Shown: piece by piece, positions 24,721 to 33,600 of the stretch | Numbering within the stretch: the stretch's first letter is position 1 | Layout: every line of letters starts with the position of its first letter | DNA from: CALRWV02 sp943371965 | GTDB taxonomy: Bacteria; Bacteroidota; JABWAT01 | Direction of reading: 5' to 3' | DNA length: 64,000 nt | NCBI GenBank assembly: GCA_943371965.1 | Contig: CALRWV020000001.1 | Span: 186,001 to 250,000 of the forward strand | The notes under the pieces: generated by a model | What the model was told of the DNA's origin: nothing | The model's input: only the letters and a program-made list of their open reading frames with translations | Databases searched by the model: none | Position numbers and translations under genes: made by a program

Positions 24721-26736
24721 ATGAGCGAATATAAAATTACTTCTGAATACTCACCTGCTGGAGATCAGCCCAAAGCGATTCTTGATTTAACGGAAGCTTT
24801 TCAAAGTGGTGAAAAATTCCAGACACTCTTGGGAGTTACGGGAAGTGGAAAAACATTTACCGTTGCAAATGTTGTTCAGAATCTGAACAAGCCCACGCTG
24901 GTTTTGACACATAACAAGACACTTGCAGCACAACTTTACAGTGAATTCAAGCAGTTTTTTCCCAATAATGCCGTTGAGTTTTTTATTTCCTATTATGATT
25001 ATTATCAGCCTGAAGCCTACATTCCTACATCCGATTTATATATTGAAAAAGATATGTCAATTAATGAGGAAATTGACAGATTAAGATTGAAAGCAACAAG
25101 TTCTTTGCTTTCCGGCAGACGTGATGTGCTGATTGTTGCATCAGTTTCGTGTATTTACGGTATTGGTGCACCCGATGCGTATCTCGAACAAAAAGTAGAT
25201 CTGAAAATTGGCGATATTATCAAACGGAATACTTTTTTGGATTCGATTGTAAAAATCCATTATGTAAGAAACGATGTCGATTTTAAGCGCGGTACATTTC
25301 GTGTTCGTGGTGATATTGTAGATGTGATTCCTGCTTATGAAGAATTTGCTTACCGGATTCAGTTTTTCGGTGATGAAATAGAAAAAATTTCTCTCATAAA
25401 TCCGCTGGATAATTCAAAAATTGATGATGTTGATTCGATCATGATTTTTCCGGCAAAACATTTCGTTACAACCAAGGCTTTAATGGATGCTGCTTTGACT
25501 GATATTGCGGCTGAATTGGAATGGCGGCTGAAAATTTTGCGGAACGAAGGCCGTTTTCTTGAAGCAAAAAGACTTGAAGAAAGAACCAATTTTGACATGG
25601 AAATGATGCGTGAAATCGGATACTGCTCAGGTGTTGAAAATTATTCGCGTCATCTCTCAAGAAGGAAAGAAGGTGAACGTCCGTATGTTCTTCTCGATTA
25701 TTTTCCGGATGATTTTTTGTTGGTTATTGACGAATCGCATGTTTCAATTCCACAGATTCACGGAATGTATGGTGGAGACCGTTCAAGAAAAATAAATTTG
25801 GTTGAATATGGATTCCGGTTGCCCTCTGCGTTGGATAACAGACCATTAAGATTTGAAGAATTTTCTTCTATGCTGAATCAGGTGCTGTTTGTTTCAGCAA
25901 CACCGGCAGCCTATGAACTTGAAAAATCAAATGGTGTGATTGTTGAACAGATTATCCGGCCAACCGGATTGCTTGATCCTGTTATTTCAATGCGTCCTGT
26001 AAAAAATCAGATTGATGATTTGCTCAATGAAATCAGACTTCGGGTTGCCAGTCAGGAACGGATTCTGGTTACAACACTTACCAAAAGAATGGCAGAAGAT
26101 TTAACGGAATATCTTACCAACTATGGTGTTCAGGTAAGGTATATTCATTCCGATATTGATGCTCTTGAACGTGTTGAAATTTTACGAGGATTACGGTTGG
26201 CTGAATTTGATGTTTTGGTCGGAATCAACCTGTTGCGTGAAGGTTTGGATTTACCCGAAGTATCACTTGTAGCCATTCTGGATGCTGATAAAGAAGGATT
26301 CTTGCGATCCCAAACTTCATTGATTCAAGTGGCTGGAAGAGCCGCAAGAAATGAAAATGGGCTAGTTATTATGTACGCAGATAAAGTAACCGATTCCATG
26401 CGGAAAATGATGGATGAAACTTCAAGAAGAAGACAAATTCAAATTGCATACAATGAAGAACATGGAATTACACCAAAAACTGTTTTCAAAACAAGGGAAC
26501 AGATTATGAGTTCTACAGCCGTTGCGGATGTAAGAATGAAAAAAGACATCAAATATTATTCTGAGGATATTGAAAGCTTAACTGCTGCTGATCCACTTTT
26601 ATCCTATTTGCCAAAAGAAAAAATTGATAAGTTGATTGCTTCAATGAGGAATGATATGAAAACTGCAGCTAAAAATCTGGAGTTTGAACGAGCAGCACAA
26701 ATCAGGGATGAAATTGAAAAACTTCAAAAATCATGA
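24721..26736 (+). CDS. uvrB: Excinuclease ABC subunit B
   Basis: DNA damage-binding helicase-like subunit of UvrABC nucleotide excision repair, 671 residues. Visible: Walker A GVTGSGKTFT, the YYDYYQPEAYIP beta-hairpin that grips the damaged strand, DEIDR-type IDRLRLKATSSLLSG, Walker B LLVIDESHV, motif VI QVAGRAARN and the C-terminal UVR motif (KNLEFERAAQIRDEIEKL) that recruits UvrC. The start at 24721 (MSEYKITSEY) is preferred over TTG 24703, because family members begin this way. No operon partner; followed by a 239-base repeat-containing gap. Confidence 0.97.
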   Translation: MSEYKITSEYSPAGDQPKAILDLTEAFQSGEKFQTLLGVTGSGKTFTVANVVQNLNKPTLVLTHNKTLAAQLYSEFKQFFPNNAVEFFISYYDYYQPEAYIPTSDLYIEKDMSINEEIDRLRLKATSSLLSGRRDVLIVASVSCIYGIGAPDAYLEQKVDLKIGDIIKRNTFLDSIVKIHYVRNDVDFKRGTFRVRGDIVDVIPAYEEFAYRIQFFGDEIEKISLINPLDNSKIDDVDSIMIFPAKHFVTTKALMDAALTDIAAELEWRLKILRNEGRFLEAKRLEERTNFDMEMMREIGYCSGVENYSRHLSRRKEGERPYVLLDYFPDDFLLVIDESHVSIPQIHGMYGGDRSRKINLVEYGFRLPSALDNRPLRFEEFSSMLNQVLFVSATPAAYELEKSNGVIVEQIIRPTGLLDPVISMRPVKNQIDDLLNEIRLRVASQERILVTTLTKRMAEDLTEYLTNYGVQVRYIHSDIDALERVEILRGLRLAEFDVLVGINLLREGLDLPEVSLVAILDADKEGFLRSQTSLIQVAGRAARNENGLVIMYADKVTDSMRKMMDETSRRRQIQIAYNEEHGITPKTVFKTREQIMSSTAVADVRMKKDIKYYSEDIESLTAADPLLSYLPKEKIDKLIASMRNDMKTAAKNLEFERAAQIRDEIEKLQKS

Positions 26737-26739
26737 AAT

Positions 26740-26870
26740 GGCAAGTGGGAAATAGTGAGTAGCAAGTTGTGAATAGAAAAAACATGACTGATAAACAAAA
26801 TCAAGGTTTATTATTATTTCAAAAAATTACCCGAATTCCTGAAAGCCTGAGATCCCGATTACCAGTGAAA
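26740..26870. repeat. Degenerate GAATAG-type intergenic repeat, copy 2
   Basis: The gap after uvrB carries GTGAGTAGCAAGTTGTGAAT and then GAATTCCTGAAAGCCTGA, resembling 735-835 in order and sequence. It marks the border between housekeeping genes and the polysaccharide locus. Confidence 0.45.
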
Positions 26871-26911
26871 TCAAAATCACCTTTTTTCCCAATTGTGCAT
26901 TCTTATTTACA

Positions 26912-26942
26912 TTGATTTTAGAGTCTTGCTCACCTATTTTTG
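26912..26942 (+). promoter_or_regulatory. Bacteroidota-type promoter for the polysaccharide locus
   Basis: TTGA (26912-26915), a 19-base spacer and TATTTTTG (26935-26942), 33 bases before the rfbB ATG. It fits TTTG-N19-TAnnTTTG with one mismatch in the -33 element. It is the best promoter candidate in the window and probably drives at least rfbB and the wbpA-like gene. Confidence 0.5.
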
Positions 26943-26975
26943 GGATTCCTTAAACAAAATGAAAATTAAGAATAA

Positions 26976-27986
26976 ATGAATTTACTTGTAACAGGTGGAG
27001 CCGGATTTATCGGTTCCAATTTTATACACTTCCTTCTCAAAGAAGACCCAAGTGTTAGCATTTTCAATTTTGACCTTTTAACCTACGCCGGAAATCTCGA
27101 AAACCTCAAAAAAATAGATAAAAATCCAAATTATCATTTTATAAAAGGGGACATCCGGAATATTTCTGAAATTGAAAAAGCATTTACAGAAAACAAAATT
27201 GATTCAGTAATCCACTTTGCTGCAGAATCACATGTTGACCGTTCAATCCTTGGTCCATTGGTTTTCACTGAAACAAATGTAATCGGAAGCCACAACCTGC
27301 TTGAAGTTTCAAGAAGACTGAATATCAGCCGTTACCTTCATGTTTCAACAGATGAAGTTTATGGAACACTGGGTGCAACCGGAAAATTTACAGAAACAAC
27401 ACCAATCCAACCGAATTCTCCTTACTCATCTTCAAAAGCTGCTTCTGATCTGATGGTTAGAGCCTATGTGGAAACATTTCATTTCCCAGCAGTTATTACC
27501 AGATGTTCAAATAATTATGGTCCGTTTCAATTTCCTGAAAAACTGATTCCTGTTATCATCAGCAATGCATTGAATAATAAGCCGCTTCCAGTATATGGTG
27601 ATGGAATGAATGTACGTGATTGGATTCACGTTGAAGACCATAACCGTGGTGTTTGGGAAGTATTCAAAAAAGGAAAAATCGGTGAAGTTTACAACCTCGG
27701 TGGAAATGCCGAAAAGCCGAATATCGAAATTGTAAAATTCATTCTTAATTATCTGAAAAAACCTGAGACTCTTATCACTTATGTAAAAGACCGTCCTGGG
27801 CATGACAGACGGTATGCAATGGATGTTTCATTCATTAAAAAAGAACTCGGATGGGAACCGAAAATAAAATTTGAAGACGGACTTGCTTCAACCATTCAAT
27901 GGTATCTTGATAATAAAGAGTGGTGGGACAGAATTATTTCCGGTGATTACAAAAACTATTTTGAACAAAATTACGGTGGAAGATAA
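26976..27986 (+). CDS. rfbB: dTDP-glucose 4,6-dehydratase
   Basis: Short-chain dehydrogenase-type enzyme that converts dTDP-glucose to dTDP-4-keto-6-deoxyglucose, the precursor of rhamnose and amino-deoxy sugars. At 336 residues it has the NAD motif TGGAGFIGSNF, the catalytic S/T-D-E (VSTDEVYG) and YxxxK (YSSSKAASD), plus the family signatures NNYGPFQFPEKLIP and YGDGMNVRDWIHVEDH. It is the first gene of the locus. No rfbA, rfbC or rfbD lies in the window, so rhamnose synthesis is not complete here. The next gene starts one base after its stop. Confidence 0.95.
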   Translation: MNLLVTGGAGFIGSNFIHFLLKEDPSVSIFNFDLLTYAGNLENLKKIDKNPNYHFIKGDIRNISEIEKAFTENKIDSVIHFAAESHVDRSILGPLVFTETNVIGSHNLLEVSRRLNISRYLHVSTDEVYGTLGATGKFTETTPIQPNSPYSSSKAASDLMVRAYVETFHFPAVITRCSNNYGPFQFPEKLIPVIISNALNNKPLPVYGDGMNVRDWIHVEDHNRGVWEVFKKGKIGEVYNLGGNAEKPNIEIVKFILNYLKKPETLITYVKDRPGHDRRYAMDVSFIKKELGWEPKIKFEDGLASTIQWYLDNKEWWDRIISGDYKNYFEQNYGGR

Positions 27987-27987
27987 A

Positions 27988-29322
27988 GTGAGCAATCAAT
28001 TCGAAAATTTAAAAAATAAAATTGAAAACAATAACGCTGTTGTTGGTGTTGTAGGACTTGGATATGTAGGTCTTCCTCTCGCTGTTGAATTTGCAGAACA
28101 GGGATTTCCATCTGTTGGAATTGATGTCAGTAAAGGGAAAATCGACTTACTGAAATCAGGGAAAAATTACATTGCTGATATTCCTGAAGAGAAATGGAAC
28201 AAAGTTTTTAAGTCAGGAAAATTTACTTCGCAATCTGATTTTTTAAACTGCGACAAAATTGATATTTTTTATATTTGTGTACCAACTCCATTTACCGACA
28301 ACAAAGAACCGGATATTTCCTTTATTGTTTCAGCTACAGAGTCAATCGCAAAAACATTGAGACCCGGACAGATGATTATTTTAAAAAGCACAACATTTCC
28401 GAACACTACAGAAGGATTTGTTATGCCAATTCTTGATAAATCCGGTTTGAAAGTTGGGGTGGATTATTTCCTTTCTTTTTCACCTGAAAGAATTGATCCG
28501 GGTAACACAAAATGGCACACCGGAAATACACCAATTGTTGTTGGCGGTGTTACAAAAGAATGTACACAACTAACTGCGCTTCTAACAAGAAAAATTGTTT
28601 CGTTGGTTCATGAAGTTTCATCACCCAAAGTTGCTGAAATGGAAAAATTGCTTGAAAATATTTTCCGTTCTGTAAATATTGCACTGGTGAATGAATTGGC
28701 AGTAATGTGTGACCGTGTTGGAAATATCAATGTATGGGAAGTCATTGAAGCTGCAGCGACCAAACCATTCGGATTTATGCCTTTCTATCCCGGACCTGGA
28801 ATTGGTGGTCACTGTATTCTAATTGATCCTTATTACTTAAGCTGGTATGCAAAAGCCTACGATTTTCATTCTGATTTTATCGAACTTGCGGCAAAAACAA
28901 ATGAGAACATGCCGTTTTATGTAAAAGATTCAATCATGAAGGAAATTGCCAAACTGCCGGTTTCTATTTATGACGCAAAGATTATGATGATTGGCGTTGC
29001 ATTCAAAAAGAATGTGGATGATATCCGTCATTCTCCTGCAATCCGTGTCATGGAATTAATGCTGCTCGAAGGAATGCAAAATATTTCATACAGCGATCCC
29101 TTTGTTCCTGAACTTGCAGTTAACGGATCGAAATTCAAATCAGTTGAATTGAATGAAGCCAATTTGAAATCTGCTGATTTGGTGGTAATAACAACAGATC
29201 ATGACCAGTACGATATGGATTTTATTTTAAAACACTCGAAGTTGATTTATGATACAAGAAATGCTACAAAAAAAGCAAAAAATAAATCGGAAACAGTTTC
29301 AGTACTTGGAGATGGTAAGTGA
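27988..29322 (+). CDS. wbpA: UDP-N-acetylglucosamine 6-dehydrogenase (WbpA-like)
   Basis: NAD-dependent nucleotide-sugar dehydrogenase, 444 residues from GTG at 27988, right after the rfbB stop; the longer frame overlaps rfbB. It has the NAD motif VGLGYVGLPLA, ICVPTPF, STTFPNTTE, the substrate signature FMPFYPGPGIGGHCILIDP with the catalytic Cys, and a C-terminal UDP-binding domain (GVAFKKNVDDIRHSPA). The YPGPGIGGHCI...YYLSW form is that of the WbpA/UDP-GlcNAc branch rather than UDP-glucose dehydrogenase. With the WbpE-like aminotransferase at 43043 it suggests synthesis of an N-acetylated amino-uronic acid. Confidence 0.88.
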   Translation: MSNQFENLKNKIENNNAVVGVVGLGYVGLPLAVEFAEQGFPSVGIDVSKGKIDLLKSGKNYIADIPEEKWNKVFKSGKFTSQSDFLNCDKIDIFYICVPTPFTDNKEPDISFIVSATESIAKTLRPGQMIILKSTTFPNTTEGFVMPILDKSGLKVGVDYFLSFSPERIDPGNTKWHTGNTPIVVGGVTKECTQLTALLTRKIVSLVHEVSSPKVAEMEKLLENIFRSVNIALVNELAVMCDRVGNINVWEVIEAAATKPFGFMPFYPGPGIGGHCILIDPYYLSWYAKAYDFHSDFIELAAKTNENMPFYVKDSIMKEIAKLPVSIYDAKIMMIGVAFKKNVDDIRHSPAIRVMELMLLEGMQNISYSDPFVPELAVNGSKFKSVELNEANLKSADLVVITTDHDQYDMDFILKHSKLIYDTRNATKKAKNKSETVSVLGDGK

Positions 29323-30980
29323 GTTTAATTTTAACTGCAAAGTATGCTGAGAAGAATTTTAATTTAAAGTCTGTCATCCTGAGCGGAGTCGAAGGATCAG
29401 AAAGCTCGGATGAAAAAAATCCTTCGACTCCGCTCAGGATGACTACATTTTCCAAAATCTTTCAATCTGTCACACTGAGGCTCTCGAAGTGTGTTTTCAT
29501 TTTATTCAATGGTCTTCGACAAGCTCAGCCTGACAGAACATTTATTCTTCAGTTTTCACTTTTTTCCCTTTTTCTTTTTTCAACAACAATTTTTTCTCAA
29601 GATTTTACGTCAAAATCATCATCTTCTTCTTCTCTTTCTTCTTTGATGAGTTTCTCGGGAATTTCAGTTACCATTGGGGGCGATTTTCCCTTGAATGGAA
29701 GTTTTCCTGCATCACCAACTGAAAGGGTTGATCAGTTTGTAACCAGAATTATGCTTCAGATCCAAAGTTCACTGATTCAGCAGGAAAAATCACCGAATAT
29801 TTTAAATACAATCCCACAGCGGGGAATTAAAATAAAACGTGCTGATAGTTCCATCCTAACAATTGATTTGCTGAAATACCATCTGACCGGTGATTTCAAT
29901 CTGAACCCATATTTGAAAAACGATGATGTTATAATTTTTCCATCATTGAATTTGGAGAAAAATTTTATCTCCATTTATGGGTCAGTAAATAAACCCCAGA
30001 AATTCCAGTTTGTTGATGGGGACAAGCTTTCCGATATTCTTTTTTTGGCTCAGGGATTTGATCAGTCTTATGATAAAATTGAAAATATTGAAATCAGGAG
30101 AATGACAAGTTCGGGTGAAATTGCAGAGTTGATCACCTTAAAATCCGGCGAAGATGCGTTATTAAAAAGAGGTGATAGAATCCGGATTAACTCAGCTGAA
30201 AATTTAATTTCAGACTATAAAGTTATGATAATCGGGGAAGTGAAATTTCCCGGGCTTGTGGCCATTTCTAAAAATTCAACTACCTTCAATGATGCAATCA
30301 AAAGAGTCGGTGGATTGAAAGAAGAGGCTTCCCTTGATTATACTACTTTACTTAGGAGCAATTCAACTGCTTCAGTTTTAAGGAAAGAACTTGTTCTGAA
30401 CGGCAACCAAATGGATAATCCAAACTATTGGGAAGAAATTAACCAATTCAACCAATATCAATCTGTTGCTGATCTTTACGAAATAAGCAGAATGTCAAGT
30501 CTTACAAATGAAGATACTTTATTTTTCAATATTGATAACAAATTGCGGTTTTTCCGTCAGAGTGATTTTGCCAATCTTGCAGATTTGTCAAATCCGGAAT
30601 CAGATATATCAAAATCATTTATGCAAGATGGTGATATCCTGATTATTCCGAAAAGACCGACGAATGTTTATGTATTTGGTCAGGTTGGGAAAACAGGCAA
30701 TATTCCTTGGGAACCAGGCAAAGAGCTGAATTATTATCTTGAACAGGCTGGTGGAATTGGTGAAGAAGCCAAAGAGGATATATACCTGATTCAGGGAAAA
30801 TCAAAAGAGTGGATCAAAATTTCTGAGAAACCTCGTGAAATTGAACCGGGTGATTTAATTTGGGTTTCCAAAAAAATAAAACGCCCATTCAGTTACTATC
30901 TGCAGCAGACTTCACTTGTTATGGGAATTTTTGGAAGCGTTGCAACTGTGGCTCTGCTGGTAGTGCAATTGGGGAAATAA
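29319..30980 (+). CDS. SLBB-domain polysaccharide export protein with repeat-invaded N-terminus
   Basis: Wza-type export protein. After a signal peptide (LQFSLFSLFLFSTTIFSQ) come a Ser-rich stretch, a polysaccharide-export domain and several SLBB modules (FISIYGSVNKPQKFQF, KVMIIGEVKFPGLVAIS, NVYVFGQVGKTGNIPW), ending in a C-terminal helix (MGIFGSVATVALLVVQLG). The frame is open from GTG 29319, which overlaps the wbpA stop by 4 bases. The first ~75 residues are translated from two palindromic repeats (29373-29443 and 29468-29536). ATG 29442 is an alternative start but still begins within the repeat region. Partner of the Wzz gene that follows after 6 bases. Confidence 0.8.
   Translation: MSLILTAKYAEKNFNLKSVILSGVEGSESSDEKNPSTPLRMTTFSKIFQSVTLRLSKCVFILFNGLRQAQPDRTFILQFSLFSLFLFSTTIFSQDFTSKSSSSSSLSSLMSFSGISVTIGGDFPLNGSFPASPTERVDQFVTRIMLQIQSSLIQQEKSPNILNTIPQRGIKIKRADSSILTIDLLKYHLTGDFNLNPYLKNDDVIIFPSLNLEKNFISIYGSVNKPQKFQFVDGDKLSDILFLAQGFDQSYDKIENIEIRRMTSSGEIAELITLKSGEDALLKRGDRIRINSAENLISDYKVMIIGEVKFPGLVAISKNSTTFNDAIKRVGGLKEEASLDYTTLLRSNSTASVLRKELVLNGNQMDNPNYWEEINQFNQYQSVADLYEISRMSSLTNEDTLFFNIDNKLRFFRQSDFANLADLSNPESDISKSFMQDGDILIIPKRPTNVYVFGQVGKTGNIPWEPGKELNYYLEQAGGIGEEAKEDIYLIQGKSKEWIKISEKPREIEPGDLIWVSKKIKRPFSYYLQQTSLVMGIFGSVATVALLVVQLGK
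29373..29443. repeat. Palindromic repeat GAGCGGAGTCGAAG, in-frame in the SLBB gene
   Basis: Perfect 25-bp inverted arms at 29373-29397 and 29419-29443 (core GAGCGGAGTCGAAGGAT and its complement) with a 21-base loop. A related element is at 55801-55865. It lies inside an open reading frame and leaves it intact. Confidence 0.85.
29468..29536. repeat. Second imperfect palindromic repeat in the SLBB gene leader
   Basis: The left arm (CACACTGAGGCTCTCGAAGT, 29470-29490) and right arm (TCTTCGACAAGCTCAGCCTG, 29513-29532) form an imperfect inverted repeat of the CTTCGACAAGCTCAG type. It directly precedes the signal-peptide-coding part of the gene. Confidence 0.75.
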
Positions 30981-30986
30981 TTAATT

Positions 30987-32165
30987 ATGGTTGAAATTGA
31001 TAAAAATAAAATTGAATTTTTGGACATTTTAATTATTCTTTTAAAATGGAAAAAAACATTGATCGGGTTGGGAATAACAGTTTTTGTTCTTTCTTATTTG
31101 ATTGTTTTTTTTCTTGTTAGAGAAGAATTCAAAGCTACAGCCACTATTTTGCCTGTTGAAGATACAAATTCCTCCGCCGGATTATCATCGGTACTCAAGG
31201 GTCTGAACAACCTTCCACTCAACCTGTTTCAGGGTGGAAAAAGTGAAAATGTAAACCTGTACAATACAATTATTTACAGCAGAACCTGTTTGGAACATTT
31301 GATCCGAAAATTCAAACTGATGCAAGACTATGAAATTGACTCACTTGAAATCGGAAGCATGGAAAAAGCGGTTAAAATTCTTACTGCACAGATTGAAACT
31401 GAAGAAACCAAGAAACAGGCTTTTATTATTTCAATTACTTCTGTTTCACGGGATAAAGCCGCTGAAATGACCAATTATCTGATTGAATATTTAAATAAGT
31501 CGGTTATATCTCTGAAAATCAAAAAATCAAAAAATAACAGAATCTATATAGAGAGTCGTTATGCTGAAATAAATGAACGGTTAAGAAAAGCAGAAGATTC
31601 ACTTGTTGCATTTCAAAAAAAGACAGGTGTTTTGGAAATTAAGGAACAAATAAAGGGCTCCATTGCAGCATACACAAATTTAGAGGCTGATCTTGCATCA
31701 AAGGAAATTCAATTTTCAGTCATGTCGGAAATATTGGATTATGATTCTCCTAATCTTAAAATGCAGAAATTACAGGTAAGTGAATTAAAGGATAAGATCG
31801 AAAACCTCAAGAAAAACAACGGAAAAAACGATCTGCTGCTCAGTCTGAGAAATTTACCCGATATTTCAACTGAATATGTTAGGCTTTACAGGAATGTGCA
31901 AATTTACAATGCAATGCTTGAGTTTATTACTCCTCTGTTTGAACAGACAAAATTTGAAGAAAATAAAGATATACCTGTTCTGCAGGTTGTGGATAGCGCT
32001 ATCCCTCCATCGAAAAGATATTATCCAAAACGAACATTAATTGCAGGTGTATCTGCATTATTTGTAATAACTCTTTTTTCATTCTTCGTATTGGTTTTCG
32101 AACTGTCTGCTGATTCAAAAAATGAGAAAATATTATTCTTGAAAAATAACTTTTTCCGTTTTTAA
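30987..32165 (+). CDS. wzz: Polysaccharide chain-length determinant (Wzz)
   Basis: Inner-membrane protein that sets polysaccharide chain length, 392 residues. TM1 is about 24-47 (TLIGLGITVFVLSYLIVFFL). The long periplasmic part contains coiled-coil stretches (SRYAEINERLRKAEDSLVAF; KLQVSELKDKIENLKK). TM2 is at about 353-375, preceded by the proline motif IPPSKRYYPKRT. There is no cytoplasmic tyrosine-kinase domain, so it is a Wzz rather than a Wzc-like fusion. It follows the SLBB gene by 6 bases. Confidence 0.88.
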   Translation: MVEIDKNKIEFLDILIILLKWKKTLIGLGITVFVLSYLIVFFLVREEFKATATILPVEDTNSSAGLSSVLKGLNNLPLNLFQGGKSENVNLYNTIIYSRTCLEHLIRKFKLMQDYEIDSLEIGSMEKAVKILTAQIETEETKKQAFIISITSVSRDKAAEMTNYLIEYLNKSVISLKIKKSKNNRIYIESRYAEINERLRKAEDSLVAFQKKTGVLEIKEQIKGSIAAYTNLEADLASKEIQFSVMSEILDYDSPNLKMQKLQVSELKDKIENLKKNNGKNDLLLSLRNLPDISTEYVRLYRNVQIYNAMLEFITPLFEQTKFEENKDIPVLQVVDSAIPPSKRYYPKRTLIAGVSALFVITLFSFFVLVFELSADSKNEKILFLKNNFFRF

Positions 32166-32178
32166 TGTTTTATGAAAG

Positions 32179-33600
32179 TTGATATTGAAATTAAATTTTG
32201 CTGAAAGCATTGGTGCAAAAGCGAAAAAGAAAGGGTTAATCCTTTCTTTAATTGTAGTTTTAACTTTCTTTATAACCATTTTTTTTTCGTCCTTTAAGAT
32301 TTTAACTATTAAATATATTCTTATAGGTATATTACCAATTTTTTTGTTCCTGAATTTTTTTCCGAATCTCCTAGTATATGTACTCGTGTTAAGTTTTTTT
32401 ATTAATAATGATCATATCTATTTTAAACTCTCAAGTTTAATTGTTGTTTCTTCTCTGATTTCAGCATTTAAGCCCAACAATTATTTTTCTGGTTATTTGA
32501 AAACAGGCAAAACAGTATATTTATTTCTTTCCCTCTTTATTATATGTATTCTACCGTCCTATTTAAATTCCAATGATTTGTCACAATCATTGTGGGTTTC
32601 TACACAGCTTTTGGTTTTTCTGATTTCTACTTTTTTTCTGGTACATTTTTTCAAAGAAATTAAAGCAATTTACAATTTTGTAATAGCTTTTGTTATTCTA
32701 TGTTTTTTTAATGCATTAAACGTAATCTACTTGACTATTCTTTCAGGAAAAAGAGAGTTTGGTTTTACTGGAGTTATTTTTGTTGATTATGTCTGCATCT
32801 CAATATTGATTTTAACTGTCTTACTGATTTACAATGATACCTATAAGAAGAAATGGATATTTGGTTTACTTTTAGTTATGACTTTAGGACTACTTTTTAC
32901 CCAGACACGTAGTGTTATTTTTGCTTTGATTTTAACATTCATTACTTTTTTTATTTTTGTTTCTAGGGAAAAAAAGATAATGGAAATATTCGCGAAAAGA
33001 ATAAATTATGGGAAAATATTTTTTCAGATTCTATTCAGTTCCATTTTTCTGATGTTAACTATTTTAATTATTAATCCAGTTCCGCTTAATCGTTTTTCTG
33101 AAATATCAACTAATAGTGAGGTTAAATTTGAGAATGTTGAAGAATTCAGTTCAAATACAATAATAACAAGAGCCTTAATTTGGATGACAGCTTTTAATGC
33201 GATTAAAGTACATCCGTACATTGGCATCGGTATTTATTCTTTTCCATTTACATCACAATTATATTCAGATTTGCCGGATGTTTTATATAAAACTTATGTT
33301 GAGGGTTTATCACCGCACATAACTTATTTGGCAATATTGACTGAAACAGGGTTGGTTGGTCTAATTGGTTTTATCATACTTATTTGGTCAATAATATTAT
33401 ACAGTTATAATTCAATATATCTTTCAAGGGAAAAAGAAGAAATTGTTATCGCTCTTATATTATTTGCTATCCAACTTTATATTGCATTCTCCATGGTAAT
33501 AACTGACTCATGGTTGTGGGGACACCAACTTGTTCTTTGGGGTGTAATAATTTCAATCCATATTGCTTTTAGAAATTCTTTAAGCTGGACAGAAAATTGA
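32179..33600 (+). CDS. wzy: O-antigen polymerase/ligase-like membrane protein (Wzy)
   Basis: Integral membrane protein of 473 residues with about 11-12 hydrophobic segments and a large periplasmic loop at about 290-370. The loop contains NAIKVHPYIGIGIYSFPFTS and GLSPHITYLAILTETGLVGL, which matches the Wzy_C/O-antigen ligase pattern (H-P-x-x-G-x-G, then H-x-x-x-L-x-x-x-x-E-x-G). In a locus with Wzx and Wzz it is most likely the polymerase. Start TTG at 32179; an ATG at 32172 is out of frame and stops quickly. Its AT-richness marks the beginning of the variable core of the locus. Confidence 0.8.
   Translation: MILKLNFAESIGAKAKKKGLILSLIVVLTFFITIFFSSFKILTIKYILIGILPIFLFLNFFPNLLVYVLVLSFFINNDHIYFKLSSLIVVSSLISAFKPNNYFSGYLKTGKTVYLFLSLFIICILPSYLNSNDLSQSLWVSTQLLVFLISTFFLVHFFKEIKAIYNFVIAFVILCFFNALNVIYLTILSGKREFGFTGVIFVDYVCISILILTVLLIYNDTYKKKWIFGLLLVMTLGLLFTQTRSVIFALILTFITFFIFVSREKKIMEIFAKRINYGKIFFQILFSSIFLMLTILIINPVPLNRFSEISTNSEVKFENVEEFSSNTIITRALIWMTAFNAIKVHPYIGIGIYSFPFTSQLYSDLPDVLYKTYVEGLSPHITYLAILTETGLVGLIGFIILIWSIILYSYNSIYLSREKEEIVIALILFAIQLYIAFSMVITDSWLWGHQLVLWGVIISIHIAFRNSLSWTEN

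Noticed and set aside
27871..27987. Upstream extension of the wbpA-like gene overlapping rfbB
   Set aside because: The extra residues do not resemble the family N-terminus; GTG at 27988 directly after the rfbB stop gives the normal start.
26976..29322. Complete dTDP-rhamnose operon
   Set aside because: Only rfbB is present; the next gene is a nucleotide-sugar dehydrogenase and no rfbA, rfbC or rfbD follows.
29373..29443. The perfect inverted repeat as a terminator of wbpA
   Set aside because: It is inside an open frame running into the SLBB gene and lacks a T run; its relative at 55801-55865 shows it is a dispersed repeat.
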